Source of the DNA: Zooshikella sp050749885
GTDB taxonomy: Bacteria; Pseudomonadota; Gammaproteobacteria; Pseudomonadales; Zooshikellaceae
DNA: 64,000 nt
Assembly: GCF_050749885.1 (NCBI RefSeq)
Contig: NZ_JBOIUB010000014.1
Span: 35,518 to 99,517, forward strand
Reading direction: 5' to 3'
Positions 25,778 through 36,035 of this stretch are shown in pieces. The notes under the pieces are model-generated. The model did not search any database. It saw only the letters and a program-made list of their open reading frames with translations, and was not told the origin of the DNA. A program made the position numbers and the translations under genes. Positions within the stretch are counted from its first letter, which is position 1. The number at the start of each line of letters is the position of its first letter.

Positions 25778-27490
25778 ATGAAATTAATTAACTACTCGAT
25801 TTTACTCAGTGGGATTTGTTTTTTTCCAGGGATGAGCTTTTCTACAACACATTTTGACGGACTGTACCAAATTATCAATAAGCATTCAGGTAAAGTACTT
25901 GAAGTAGCTGATAATGGTGAGTTTCAAGGTGCCAATGTATGCCAGGGGAAATTTACGTCTGGTATGAATCAATATTGGAAAATTCTACCAGTAGGTGAGC
26001 AACAATATAAATTGGTCAATGCTTTGACTCGACAAGTATTGGATATTACTAATGCCGGGGCTGACAATGGAAATAATGTACAGCAGTGGACGGATAATAA
26101 TACACCCGCACAAAATTTTATTTTAAAAGAACTTGATGATGGTACATATAAAATTGAGAATAAATTAACAGGGAAAGTGATAGATGTAGACCAATGGAGT
26201 CGCAGTGATGGAGGAAATGTGATTCAGTGGGATTGGCATGGGGGAAATAATCAACGCTGGGAAATCATTCCAAAAGGTGCTGTGAATGTGCCAATGGAAG
26301 GTGTATATAAAATAACTTCGAAGCATAGTGGTAAAGTATTGGATGTAGCAGAACAGTCAATAAAAGGTGCTGCCAATATCCAGCAGTGGACATATGGTGG
26401 AGGTAAAAATCAGCAGTGGCAATTTCTCCATCAAGGTAGTGGTTATTATAAAATAAAATCTGTACACAGTGGTTTAATGCTTGATGTAGCCAATGCTGAG
26501 AAAGGTGATGGGGTGAATATCCAGCAGTGGCATGAAAATGGAAATGCAGCACAGCTTTTTTCTCTTATTCAACAGGGTGGCGCGGATAACGTTTTGATTC
26601 GTAATAAAGCCAGCGGTAAGGTGTTAGATGTTACCGACTGGGGGATGCATAATGGCGCAAATATACAACAATGGACTGCATCGTCTCATGCCAATCAATT
26701 ATGGAAATTCGAGAAAGTTAATAATGGGGATCAGCCTACCCCGCCTAATAATTGTCGTCAGTTGGTTTGGCAGGATGAGTTTAATTATCAGGGTAAGCCT
26801 GATGTGAATAAATGGGGATATGATACAGGAGGTAGTGGCTGGGGAAATAATGAATTACAACATTATACTCCTCGTAAAGAAAATGCCTATGTCAATGGCA
26901 GTCACCTTGTTATTCAATTACAAAAAGAACCCTACCAAGGTAATAACTATACATCCGCCCGATTAGTGACACGAGGAAAAGGTGATTGGACCTATGGACG
27001 TGTTGAAGTAAAAGCTAAACTACCAGCTGGTCGTGGTACTTGGCCTGCCATTTGGATGTTACCTACGGACTGGAAAAATGGTGGTTGGCCGAATAGTGGC
27101 GAGATAGATATTATGGAATATGTAGGTTACCAACCTAATGTGGTACATGGAGCAGTGCATACTGAGTTAAGAAATCATATGCGCGGAAATAATTTTACTG
27201 TTGATGCGCATCATGATCAGGTTGAAGAAAAAGAACAAATTTATGCAATTGAATGGTCACAACAAAAAATTGATTTTTTTATTAATGATAAAAAATACGG
27301 TACCTATGAAAATAATGGTAAAGGCGTTGGATACTGGCCTTTCGATGAGCGTTTTCATTTGATTTTAAATATTGCGTTTGGTGGTAATTGGGGGGGCGCC
27401 AATGGTATTGATGATAGTATTTTTAGCCAGCCTGTGACCATGGATGTGGACTATGTGAGGGTATACCAACAGAAAGCGAACTGCAAATAG
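25778..27490 (+). CDS. Secreted GH16 beta-glucanase with ricin-type lectin domains
   Basis: A 570-residue exported protein. A signal peptide (residues 1-22) is followed by two ricin B-type beta-trefoil modules (about 25-165 and 170-315), shown by repeated HSGKVLDVA and NIQQW (QxW) motifs. A short Asn/Pro linker leads to a GH16 domain (about 325-567). The catalytic motif GEIDIME (ExDxxE) is intact. The enzyme should cut beta-1,3-glucans such as laminarin or fungal wall glucan, with the trefoils binding sugar. A GH81 enzyme follows 63 bases later. Confidence 0.93.
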   Translation: MKLINYSILLSGICFFPGMSFSTTHFDGLYQIINKHSGKVLEVADNGEFQGANVCQGKFTSGMNQYWKILPVGEQQYKLVNALTRQVLDITNAGADNGNNVQQWTDNNTPAQNFILKELDDGTYKIENKLTGKVIDVDQWSRSDGGNVIQWDWHGGNNQRWEIIPKGAVNVPMEGVYKITSKHSGKVLDVAEQSIKGAANIQQWTYGGGKNQQWQFLHQGSGYYKIKSVHSGLMLDVANAEKGDGVNIQQWHENGNAAQLFSLIQQGGADNVLIRNKASGKVLDVTDWGMHNGANIQQWTASSHANQLWKFEKVNNGDQPTPPNNCRQLVWQDEFNYQGKPDVNKWGYDTGGSGWGNNELQHYTPRKENAYVNGSHLVIQLQKEPYQGNNYTSARLVTRGKGDWTYGRVEVKAKLPAGRGTWPAIWMLPTDWKNGGWPNSGEIDIMEYVGYQPNVVHGAVHTELRNHMRGNNFTVDAHHDQVEEKEQIYAIEWSQQKIDFFINDKKYGTYENNGKGVGYWPFDERFHLILNIAFGGNWGGANGIDDSIFSQPVTMDVDYVRVYQQKANCK

Positions 27491-27553
27491 CTTGGATACT
27501 TCTAGGCAGTAAATACCTATATTAAGGGTAATTAAATAAGAAGGTGAAGTACT

Positions 27554-30226
27554 ATGTTATATAGAAACTTGCTGATAAGTGCTGGTTTAGTCGTAGGCTA
27601 TTTGGGGGCTGTTGGTACGTTATCTGCCAAGCCAATATTGGAGCCTAAAGAAGGGAAGTGGCAAATTTCCAACACTTATGCAGGGGCAACAAAGCCTAAA
27701 GGACAGCGCTATATTGCAGATACTTTAACACGTCCAGTGCCGACTAATCGGTGGTGGTCTTCTTTGATGTGGGATTTTCAAGGTAAACAGCCTTTTTCAG
27801 AGCGTATGTATCCACATCCATTGGCCATCGCTGCAGAAGCTGATGGTTTAGGTGTAAGTTATCCAACGCAAGCAACGGTTGCCAATAAAGGTAAACATTA
27901 TGAGTACTTATATTATAAAGGCGAAGGTTGGGATAAGCGTGATTTATTGATTAGTGTGAATGGGTTGCAGGCACAAGAAACAAAAATCAATGATTTTTCG
28001 GATTGGACAGTCTCAGCATTATGGCAACAAGGAAATAAGCAACTCATAACAACAACAGGACATGGTATCCCTTATATATTTGCACAGGCAAAAGGAGGGG
28101 ATGCACGTATTGTGTTGAATGATTATGAAAACAATTTAAACGTTTGGTATCAGCAAGGCGATAAAATTGGTTTAACCATTAATGGTCACCATTATGGGCT
28201 ATTTGCACCAGGAGATAGTCAGTGGCAGCTACAAGGTAAAGAAGCCATAGTATCTCTGGCAGGTACTCATGGGTATTTTTCTGTTGCGGTCTTGCCTAAA
28301 GCGGATGAGAGTACACTGAATCAGTATGCGCATTATGCTTTTAATGTCGTGAAAGATACTCAAGTTAGCTGGAAGTATGATGAACAAGAAGGAAAGCTAA
28401 AGGCGACCTATCGTTTTATAACTGAAGCTATAGAAAATCGTGGAGCAGATGAACACACGATTATGGCGTTATATCCTCATCAGTGGAAGCTCAGTGAAAA
28501 TGATTTCTTATCAGGTACCTATACATCTCCACGTGGAATCATGAAAACCTTAACAGGAAATGAATTTACGACAACGTCATCCTTTCATGGGGTATTGCCT
28601 GGTTTACCGTTAGCCAAAAATATTGATAAACAACGATTGTCGGGTTATTTGCAGACGGCTGTGACTAAAATAAAACAGTCAGGTTTTCGCCCAGATACAT
28701 ATTTTGGCGGTAAGGATATGGGTAAGCTTGCCCATTTATTACCTATTACTGAGCAGTTAAATAATACAGCTTTACGCAATGAAATGATCACAATGCTTAA
28801 AGCACAGTTAGAACAATGGTTTGATGGGCATGATAACAAAACACCATTATTCCACTACCATCAGGACTGGCACACCCTGGTAGGGTATCCAGCCAGTTTT
28901 GGTTCAGACAAAGAGCTGAATGACCACCATTTTCACTGGGGCTATTTTATTCAAGTTGCGGCTGCGATTGCGCGCTATGATCAGGACTGGGCAAAAGATC
29001 AAGCATGGGGTGGTTTAATAAAAATGCTGATTCGTGATGCGGCTAACCCAGATAGAAAAGATCCTGACTTTCCCTTTATGCGTAATTTTGATCCTTATGC
29101 AGGGCATAGCTGGGCATCAGGCCATGGTAATTTTGCGCATGGAAATAACCAAGAGTCTTCATCTGAAGATATGAACTTTGCAACAGGGCTTATATTATGG
29201 GGAGAAGCAACTCAAAATAAAACCATTCGTGATTTAGGTATTTATATTTATACGACAGAACAAGAAGCGATTCATCAATATTGGTTTGATGTTGACCAAG
29301 AAAATTTTCCCAGTAAATATGAACCTGATATTGCGGCTATTGTTTGGGGGGCAGGCAGTGTTTATGCAACGTGGTGGACCGCAGAGCCAGAATCTATCCA
29401 TGGAATAAACTTTTTACCATTTCATGGTGGGTCGCTTTATTTAGGGCATTACCCTGAGGCATTGGCACGAAATTACCAAACGTTATTAACCTTTAATGGT
29501 GGAGAAGAAGGTAATGGTGGTAGTGCTGATGATTGGGAGGATATTATCTGGATGGCACAGGCTTTCCGTGATGCCAACACATTTTTAGCAAAATTTAATG
29601 CGAAAGCTGATCAGTATCGAGTGGAAAGTGGTGAAACCAAAGCGCATACCTATCATTGGCTGGCAGCGTTGAACGACTTAGGACAGGTTGATACAAACGT
29701 TATAGGTAATTGGCCTGCAACTGCTGTGTTTCAACGTGCAGGTAATCGAAGTTATGTGGCTTATAACTCGACGTGTAAAGAAAAGCAGGTTGCTTTTAAT
29801 GATGGAATAACATTTTCTGTAAAACCTCAGCATATGGCAGTATTTCAAAATAGTGAAATACAGCAACAAACAATGATGGGGTTATGTGGTCCTGGTGGTG
29901 ATACACCCGATGATCCGTCCATTCCGCCTAACAATATACCCTATGGTATTCAGTTGGTTAGTCAGTCTGTTGCACAGTTTTTTGTCAAAAAAGCCAAATG
30001 GGTGGATGTCCATTATCAAATAAATCAGCAGCCACAACAAAATGTGCGTATGCAGAAAAATCAACAGGGACAATGGATTTTGCGCATTAATAATTTAAAA
30101 CCTAATGATGTGGTTCGCTATTTTTTTACTATCGCAAATCCTGCAGCAAAGGACACACCATGGCAGCGTATAACGATTAGTCGACATACACCCGACAATA
30201 ATGACGGTATTATTGTCATCGATTAA
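27554..30226 (+). CDS. Secreted GH81 endo-beta-1,3-glucanase with CBM56
   Basis: An 890-residue exported enzyme. A signal peptide (about 1-25) precedes a large GH81 region (PTNRWWSSLMWDF near the start; DYHFHWGY-like HHFHWGYF, GHSWASG and EDMNFATG in the core). A Pro/Asp linker leads to a C-terminal module of about 90 residues (WVDVHYQINQQPQQNVRM) matching CBM56, a beta-1,3-glucan-binding family. GH81 enzymes cleave beta-1,3-glucan internally. With the GH16 gene upstream this forms a glucan-degrading pair, presumably one operon. Confidence 0.92.
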   Translation: MLYRNLLISAGLVVGYLGAVGTLSAKPILEPKEGKWQISNTYAGATKPKGQRYIADTLTRPVPTNRWWSSLMWDFQGKQPFSERMYPHPLAIAAEADGLGVSYPTQATVANKGKHYEYLYYKGEGWDKRDLLISVNGLQAQETKINDFSDWTVSALWQQGNKQLITTTGHGIPYIFAQAKGGDARIVLNDYENNLNVWYQQGDKIGLTINGHHYGLFAPGDSQWQLQGKEAIVSLAGTHGYFSVAVLPKADESTLNQYAHYAFNVVKDTQVSWKYDEQEGKLKATYRFITEAIENRGADEHTIMALYPHQWKLSENDFLSGTYTSPRGIMKTLTGNEFTTTSSFHGVLPGLPLAKNIDKQRLSGYLQTAVTKIKQSGFRPDTYFGGKDMGKLAHLLPITEQLNNTALRNEMITMLKAQLEQWFDGHDNKTPLFHYHQDWHTLVGYPASFGSDKELNDHHFHWGYFIQVAAAIARYDQDWAKDQAWGGLIKMLIRDAANPDRKDPDFPFMRNFDPYAGHSWASGHGNFAHGNNQESSSEDMNFATGLILWGEATQNKTIRDLGIYIYTTEQEAIHQYWFDVDQENFPSKYEPDIAAIVWGAGSVYATWWTAEPESIHGINFLPFHGGSLYLGHYPEALARNYQTLLTFNGGEEGNGGSADDWEDIIWMAQAFRDANTFLAKFNAKADQYRVESGETKAHTYHWLAALNDLGQVDTNVIGNWPATAVFQRAGNRSYVAYNSTCKEKQVAFNDGITFSVKPQHMAVFQNSEIQQQTMMGLCGPGGDTPDDPSIPPNNIPYGIQLVSQSVAQFFVKKAKWVDVHYQINQQPQQNVRMQKNQQGQWILRINNLKPNDVVRYFFTIANPAAKDTPWQRITISRHTPDNNDGIIVID

Positions 30227-30318
30227 TTGTTTACTTCATCCTGATCTTATTTGAGTAGTGGGATTGGGGTGAAGGCTTTTAGCGTTTTCTCTGTCAAGCT
30301 GTCTGAGATAAAAATGCC

Positions 30319-31347
30319 ATGAAATTTACAGTGAAGTTAGCGATATGCATTTCGATGGTACATGCTACCCATGTAATGGCCAGCCAACAAAGTGATCAAG
30401 TGCCTCCAGTGATTTATGATGGTTGTTCAGCGTATGATATCGCGTCGTTAGCACCTAAACTAAAAAATCCACCCGTAAAATCATTTCGCCACCACTACAG
30501 CCAAATTTTAACTCACTGGTTTAAACCCTTTCATATGGTTCATGATGGAGTTGCAAATCCTGGTAAATCCACAACCATGACAGCTAAGTTTGATTATGAT
30601 CGGGTATGGCATAAAGATCTGGAAGATGAGGATATCCATGCTTATCTATTTGGTACAGGCATGCAACAATGGATGTATTTAGGCCGGTATACAACAAATA
30701 GTGATGGCACAATTAATGTTAAGATTCCGGGTCAAAAAGCAGGGGATTATGTCGTACGGATGGTTGTGGAAGGTGATGGTACGGCAGTCGATGGCTTTCT
30801 CAGTGTTCGTCAACCTGAACATGAAGCCATTGTATTTGATCTGGATGGTACGCTCACTATTTCAGATGCTGAGCAGGTGGGAGACTATATAGGTATTAAA
30901 ACGGCTACACCGTTTTATTATGCAAAAGAAACCTTGCAAGCCTACCGAGAAAAAGGCTATCAACTTATTTTCTTATCCGCTCGTCCTTACTGGTTAGCAA
31001 AAGACAGCCGAGATTGGTTACAGAATACCATGCAGCAACCAGACTGGCATTTACACACCAATGAAAATGGTGAACTGATTGAAGCGGGGCAGGGGCATAA
31101 GGCGTTTAAAGCCGATTATTTAAAACAATTACAAAAAGAGAGAAATATAAAAGTTGTGCGTGCTTATGGTAATGCACAATCAGATATTGATGCTTATGAA
31201 GAAGCCGGTATTCCAAAAGCAGAAACGTATATTTTGGGAGAGAATGCTGGCAGTGAGGGTACACAAGCCGTCGGTGATGATTACGTATATCATTTCACAT
31301 CAGTCGTCACATCGATGCCAGACGCAAAGTGTAAACAGTTTAAGTAG
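30319..31347 (+). CDS. Secreted LNS2/lipin-like HAD phosphatase domain protein
   Basis: A 342-residue protein with a signal peptide (MKFTVKLAICISMVHATHVMA). A beta-rich N-terminal domain (about 60-165) is followed by an LNS2-type HAD domain (about 170-330). The HAD motif I is DLDGTLT, with both catalytic Asp residues, and LSARPY matches motif II. Lipin-type enzymes dephosphorylate phosphatidate, while some LNS2 domains only bind lipid. Both motif I aspartates are intact, so catalysis is plausible. Export is unusual for this fold and suggests a periplasmic or secreted lipid-acting role. Confidence 0.8.
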   Translation: MKFTVKLAICISMVHATHVMASQQSDQVPPVIYDGCSAYDIASLAPKLKNPPVKSFRHHYSQILTHWFKPFHMVHDGVANPGKSTTMTAKFDYDRVWHKDLEDEDIHAYLFGTGMQQWMYLGRYTTNSDGTINVKIPGQKAGDYVVRMVVEGDGTAVDGFLSVRQPEHEAIVFDLDGTLTISDAEQVGDYIGIKTATPFYYAKETLQAYREKGYQLIFLSARPYWLAKDSRDWLQNTMQQPDWHLHTNENGELIEAGQGHKAFKADYLKQLQKERNIKVVRAYGNAQSDIDAYEEAGIPKAETYILGENAGSEGTQAVGDDYVYHFTSVVTSMPDAKCKQFK

Positions 31348-31558
31348 CAGTTCTCTTGTCAGCAAGCTGATTAGCGGCTTTGGAGGGTAGGTTTAAGCTT
31401 GCTGATACAAAGTGGACGACAACATCTTAGTTGCGAATAATTCTCATTTGTTTTAGTATGGTCATATCAACATCTATCTCACTACTTATGCTACAAAATA
31501 AGTAGATTATGCCACTTTTGATAGTCAGCTAGAGAGAAACTTGTGTAAACCATCATGA

Positions 31559-32446
31559 ATGAGGTTGTCTGCATTGGGAAGTTTAAATCCTCGTGAAAAA
31601 ACGGTAGAAAAGGTTGCGCCTGCGAAAAAAAAGCGTAATTCGCCACAGCTATTATCTGTTATTAAGACGACACGCCTATCGCCGTATATGCAGCGTATTA
31701 CGTTCACAGGGGATTTGCTAAAAGGCTTCCCCGAAGGGCGAGGTGGAGCACATATTAAAGTGTTTTTTCCTCTACCCCACCAGCAACAACCCGTATTACC
31801 CACGTTAGGTCCTTCAGGGGTGATTTGGCCTCCAAAAGAGGAAAAACCCATTACCCGAACCTATAGTGTTCGACACTATGATCCTCAGCTGCATCAGCTA
31901 ACCATTGACTTTGTTCTGCATGGTGAAAATAGTCCCGCATCAGGCTGGGCATTAAATGCAAGAGAGGGAGATAAAATTGGTATTGCAGGTCCTGGTGGGC
32001 CAGACCCTTTATTAGCTCCTGCAGATTGGCACATTATTAGTGGTGATATGACTGCATTACCTGCTATTTCAGCGATACTTGAAGTGCTCCCCGTACATGC
32101 TCAAGGATATGTTTTTATTGAGGTTAAAAATCAAGCAGAAAAACAAACCTTAATGACCAAAGCCAAAGGTGTTAAGGTTCAGTGGCTGTACAGTGAGAGT
32201 CAGCCTGCAGGAACTACTTCACTTCAGTTAGAGGCCATTCAACAGGTCGAAAAACCAGTTCATGTCTCCTCGTTGTCTGCTTGGGTGGCAGGTGAAAATG
32301 CCGCTGTCATTGCTATTCGTAACTATTTAAAAGAAAAATATGGGTTAAATAAAAAAAGTCTTTATGCGGTACCTTATTGGCGTTATGGCTATGATGAAGA
32401 AGGGTATCATACAGAACGACATAAGGTGATGGATGAGGTGTATTAA
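31559..32446 (+). CDS. Siderophore-interacting protein (ferric-siderophore reductase)
   Basis: A 295-residue ViuB/SIP-type flavoprotein. The FAD-binding domain carries the RTYSVR motif (RxYSxR) and GPSGVIWPPKEEKPIT. The C-terminal domain has DMTALPAISAIL and WVAGENAAVIAIRNYLKEKYG, which is typical of the family. It reduces ferric siderophores in the cytoplasm to release iron. No siderophore synthesis or uptake gene is nearby, so it may serve imported siderophores from elsewhere. The ATG at 31559 is used. Confidence 0.9.
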   Translation: MRLSALGSLNPREKTVEKVAPAKKKRNSPQLLSVIKTTRLSPYMQRITFTGDLLKGFPEGRGGAHIKVFFPLPHQQQPVLPTLGPSGVIWPPKEEKPITRTYSVRHYDPQLHQLTIDFVLHGENSPASGWALNAREGDKIGIAGPGGPDPLLAPADWHIISGDMTALPAISAILEVLPVHAQGYVFIEVKNQAEKQTLMTKAKGVKVQWLYSESQPAGTTSLQLEAIQQVEKPVHVSSLSAWVAGENAAVIAIRNYLKEKYGLNKKSLYAVPYWRYGYDEEGYHTERHKVMDEVY

Positions 32447-32560
32447 ATAAACACCCCTAACATATGGACGTAGTAAAAATGGTTGATTTAACTGCGTTTT
32501 TATAGACTATTAACCCAGCTTTCTTTAATATCGTGTCATTTACCTCCAGTATAAGGGTAT

Positions 32561-32812
32561 TTAAACGATTATTTTTAAAGCAATATAAGGAACAATATTT
32601 AGGATAATAGTGGCTAATTTATAACAAGCTAAGTACTGAAAATAGGTTGAGAGTAGGTTTGTTTGTTTTACACCAAAAAGCTTATTATGAAGTGTCGTAA
32701 TGTGCTCTTTCATTAGAATAATTGAAATAGTAGATAGTAGTAATATACTGATATTAATAATGGAGCACCAACCAAAGAAGCTTGTTATTAATGTCATTTG
32801 CGCTATATCCAT
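32561..32812 (-). CDS. DUF6868 small membrane protein
   Basis: An 83-residue protein with two hydrophobic helices (TSFFGWCSIINISILLLSTI and LATIILNIVPYIALKIIV) around a short basic loop with HNKLFGV. This matches the DUF6868 family of small inner-membrane proteins of unknown function. An AGAGG site precedes the ATG. It is a lone gene with empty DNA upstream. Confidence 0.75.
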   Translation of the reverse strand: MDIAQMTLITSFFGWCSIINISILLLSTISIILMKEHITTLHNKLFGVKQTNLLSTYFQYLACYKLATIILNIVPYIALKIIV

Positions 32813-33477
32813 ATGAGCCTCTCATTGTTCTCTTAGACAAAGGGTTTATCTCGTTAAGTATAGTTATTAATTGATGGGGTTTAGTGTATTTAGCGGTTGA
32901 TTTTCCGCCAGTTACAGTAAGTAACATGTCGCCAGCTCTATCATATATTTACGTATCGTGGGAAGTTTAATCACAGCTAAAAAAAGCACCAAAATACTGT
33001 GGGAAATGGCTGAACATTTCTCCCAGTCGAAAGTCAGTGAATTGGGCATTGAGTGCTGCACAGGTACAGCGGACTAAGGCAGATAACCGGGTAGTGGACA
33101 TCTGCATAAATCTGTTCCTTATTTAAACCGTATGTTAGTTGGGGGCTTGACTCAACTTCCTATTATTTATTTTTTTAGCGCAGCCCTTCATAAATACGGT
33201 ATTTTGCCCTTCGCCAATCATTTTTAGAGGTACCCTTAAGTTTATGCTAATCCAGAGCAGTGGTTCATCATGCTATTGATAAACATTTGTTGCGGCTAAA
33301 TGAATATGCAAATACTGGCGAAGGATTATTGAGATGTCTTGAAGTGAAGCGTTTATACAGAACTTGAACGTTTTTAAGGAAGTAGATAATGAACTGTTTG
33401 CTATTCATCAGTAGTTACTACCCTCCTTGGCTGTAACTGACTGAATTATTAAGAGTGATTAATTTTGTGTTAAATTT
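32813..33477. other. Gene-free stretch, possible decayed gene
   Basis: No intact gene is visible in these 665 bases. A short open run around 33250-33365 reads VVHHAIDKHLLRLNEYANTG and ends at TGA, and another around 32970-33075 reads KKSTKILWEMAEHFSQ. Both look protein-like but lack starts and partners, so they may be remnants of older genes. I cannot assign them. Confidence 0.4.
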
Positions 33478-34416
33478 TTAAGGTTTTACGAGTAAAGGAA
33501 TGCATATATCAATTATCCATTTCCCTTCTGGGTGTTCTGAGGCATTGTTATAATAGATTTCATAACAGGGGTGGTCGCCACATTCATAACCGTTGTCAAC
33601 GAACCAGGCGAAGGCGTTGTCCCAGGCTTGTTGGAACTGGTCTGGTTTTACTTCAAAATGGCAAACGGCAAATGGTCCTCCCTGAAGTGTCTGAGTGGCA
33701 ATGGGGTCTTCAAGTTTAGCTTCAGACGGAAGGCTTATACATGCATCCACACGACACTTTTCTGGAGGAGTGACCTCAGGGTTATCCCAGTATACACCTA
33801 AAACGATGCCTGTATTAAGAAGCCCCTTGGGACCAGCCCATTGACATAATTCGTTAAAGGCCTTTTCACAAGTGTCAGGACCATAAGGTCCAATTTTTCT
33901 AATATAAGCAACATGGTATTCAGGTAGCGTCTTGATTTCCGCTTTCACTTTGATGCTCCTATTTGTTTTGGGTAAATCACTCAGTGAAGGTGTCATAGCA
34001 TACGTTGCTTTTAATGATAGGGCGTTTTCCAGGTTGCTAGGGGTGTTTCCAAACTTGCGTTTTTGTTTGCGATAGTCAGAAGGTGTCATCTTAAAGTGTT
34101 GACGAAACGCCTTTGAAAAATTTTGTGAACTGGAGAAGGCGTAGTGTAATGCAATGGTTGTGATACTGTCATTGGGTTTGGATAATAGATGGTTGGCGGC
34201 TACTTCCAGTCTGATTCGGCGCGTAAATTCAGCTATTGTTTCACCAACAACCGCTTTAAATATTCGGTGAAAGTGGAACATCGAAAAAGAAGCCTGTTGA
34301 GCAATTTCCTCTAAGGGAAGTTCTCTGTCCAAGTTCTGGCTGATATAGTTCATGGCAAGACATACACGCCTTTTATATTCAAGAGCGGTATGTTGTGTTA
34401 TCGTCTTTTGTTCCAT
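33478..34416 (-). CDS. AraC-family regulator with GyrI-like effector domain
   Basis: A 312-residue regulator. The N-terminal AraC double HTH (about residues 15-120) includes LPLEEIAQQASFSMFHFHRIFK and YAFSSSQNFSKAFRQHFKMTPSDYR. The C-terminal GyrI-like small-molecule domain spans about 155-310, as in Rob, SoxS-related and BmrR-type regulators. Such proteins usually sense drugs or hydrophobic molecules and activate efflux or detoxification genes. Its targets are not apparent; the genes upstream are transcribed the same way. Confidence 0.92.
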   Translation of the reverse strand: MEQKTITQHTALEYKRRVCLAMNYISQNLDRELPLEEIAQQASFSMFHFHRIFKAVVGETIAEFTRRIRLEVAANHLLSKPNDSITTIALHYAFSSSQNFSKAFRQHFKMTPSDYRKQKRKFGNTPSNLENALSLKATYAMTPSLSDLPKTNRSIKVKAEIKTLPEYHVAYIRKIGPYGPDTCEKAFNELCQWAGPKGLLNTGIVLGVYWDNPEVTPPEKCRVDACISLPSEAKLEDPIATQTLQGGPFAVCHFEVKPDQFQQAWDNAFAWFVDNGYECGDHPCYEIYYNNASEHPEGKWIIDICIPLLVKP

Positions 34417-34559
34417 AGTTGCGAATACTGGCTAATCATACGTTTTAAATTCTATACAATATACCCTTAACAAAGGGCATATTTTATATACATAGTTCAA
34501 AGGAAACAAAAGACGAGCTCAGTAGAACATACCTGTCTGATGATAATACCGAGGGTAAG

Positions 34560-34985
34560 TTATTCTGCAGGCATGTATTTCGCGTATACTTCAGCTTCAG
34601 TCATATTTTCTGTTTCATTAGCAAATGAGTAATATTCAGGTTTTTTATCGATGAATATCTGGTGGTTGAGTTTGAAATGGGTGGGATGATCAAAAAAACC
34701 AGCAGGAATAATATAGTCTTCAGTGTCTTTTAAGTGGTAGAAAATGTGAGTTCCACAATGTTTACAAAACCCTCTTTCCGCCCAATCCGATGAACTAAAT
34801 GCTGTAATATTCTCTTTTCCCTCTATAGTGAGTTGTGAACCACACTCTACGGCTAATAGAGGGCCTCCAGACCATTTTCTACACATGCCGCAATGACAAG
34901 CACCTACATGAGGTTTTACTTTTTGGGCGTGAACTTTTACAGCACCACATAAACACTTTCCATCACAACTCACGGTTGTTGACAT
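34560..34985 (-). CDS. GFA-family (DUF636) zinc protein
   Basis: The ATG at 34985 is chosen because AAGGAG lies six bases before it; the protein is 141 residues. It carries the GFA zinc-ligand cysteines: CLCGAVKVHA, CHCGMCRKWSGGP and FCKHCGTHIFYHL. The family is named for glutathione-dependent formaldehyde activation, though most members have no proven activity. It is flanked by an AraC regulator and an alpha/beta hydrolase on the same strand. Confidence 0.9.
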   Translation of the reverse strand: MSTTVSCDGKCLCGAVKVHAQKVKPHVGACHCGMCRKWSGGPLLAVECGSQLTIEGKENITAFSSSDWAERGFCKHCGTHIFYHLKDTEDYIIPAGFFDHPTHFKLNHQIFIDKKPEYYSFANETENMTEAEVYAKYMPAE

Positions 34986-35063
34986 CACTTTCTCCTTACG
35001 CACTTAGTACTATGAAACAGGTATTTATAATAGTGGGTATATCGAATAATTGTTTAGAAAATA

Positions 35064-35756
35064 TTATATCCAATGATGAATGAGTGCAGCTAATCTCTCT
35101 GGTTGCTCAAGAGGGAGCATGTGACCTGCTTTTTCGACTTCCTGAAACTGAAGATTCTTGTTGTTAGACGTCAGTGTTTCTAATGTCGTGCGGTTTACCA
35201 GACTATCTTGTTCACCAGTGCAAAACAGGATAGGTAAATCAATCGAACTTAGTTGTTTTGACAAATCATCGCGTATTGTTGTATTGCTAAGTTGGTTGAT
35301 AAGTACTTTTTTACCAAGCGTTAAGTCCATTGCTGTTATTATTTTAATGATATTTTGCTTGTCTTGGTTTTCTGTGTGTAAGTATGCTTTTATTTTTGAG
35401 TGTGGAATTCCTTGATAATCGTGCTCTTTTAACCAGTTAAGACTTTTTTCTCTGACTTCTATTTCACTTTTTGGCAGAGCGCCAGGTGAATTGGCTATGA
35501 TCATGAGTCGTCTCATTCGTTCGGGGTAGTTAACGGCTAAAGCGGATGCGATGTAGCCCCCTAACGAGAATCCAACAAGATTTATGTTTTCAGGGGGGAG
35601 CTTTTCAATGATTGTTTTTAACATGCTATTAATATTCTGAGCATCAGGAAGAGGGATATGCATCGGTTCGTAATTGGCTTTAAGGAGAGGCCAGACCTTT
35701 GACCATAGCCGTTGATCACACATGGTACCCGGAAGAAAGAAAACCGTTTTACGCAT
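35064..35756 (-). CDS. Alpha/beta hydrolase
   Basis: A 230-residue alpha/beta hydrolase. The oxyanion region is FFLPGTMCDQRLW and the nucleophile elbow is GFSLGGYIA (Ser near residue 90). The acid is probably the Asp in CTGEQDSLVN, and the base is His in KAGHMLPLEQPERL. The short cap resembles esterase or MenH-like hydrolases. The substrate is unknown. No signal peptide is visible. Confidence 0.9.
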   Translation of the reverse strand: MRKTVFFLPGTMCDQRLWSKVWPLLKANYEPMHIPLPDAQNINSMLKTIIEKLPPENINLVGFSLGGYIASALAVNYPERMRRLMIIANSPGALPKSEIEVREKSLNWLKEHDYQGIPHSKIKAYLHTENQDKQNIIKIITAMDLTLGKKVLINQLSNTTIRDDLSKQLSSIDLPILFCTGEQDSLVNRTTLETLTSNNKNLQFQEVEKAGHMLPLEQPERLAALIHHWI

Positions 35757-36035
35757 GATGTATTACCTTGATGCTGTAGATTGCGTTGAAGCACTATTTT
35801 GTAACAAGTATTTTTTTATGTCACTTGACTTTGATAGCTGTATGTTTAAAACAGCCTGTTACAAATAGTGAAGCAGCGATTCATATCATAGACTGAAACA
35901 GTAAAAGCCGTCATAGTCGACGCCTAAGCTTTGGTTAAAATTATCTAGATCAAAGAAAACTGTGTTGCACTGAATTGTCCATGAAAGTCGAAAAGACGTT
36001 GGTTCTCTTAATGTGGCTTTACAAGAGTATTAAAC

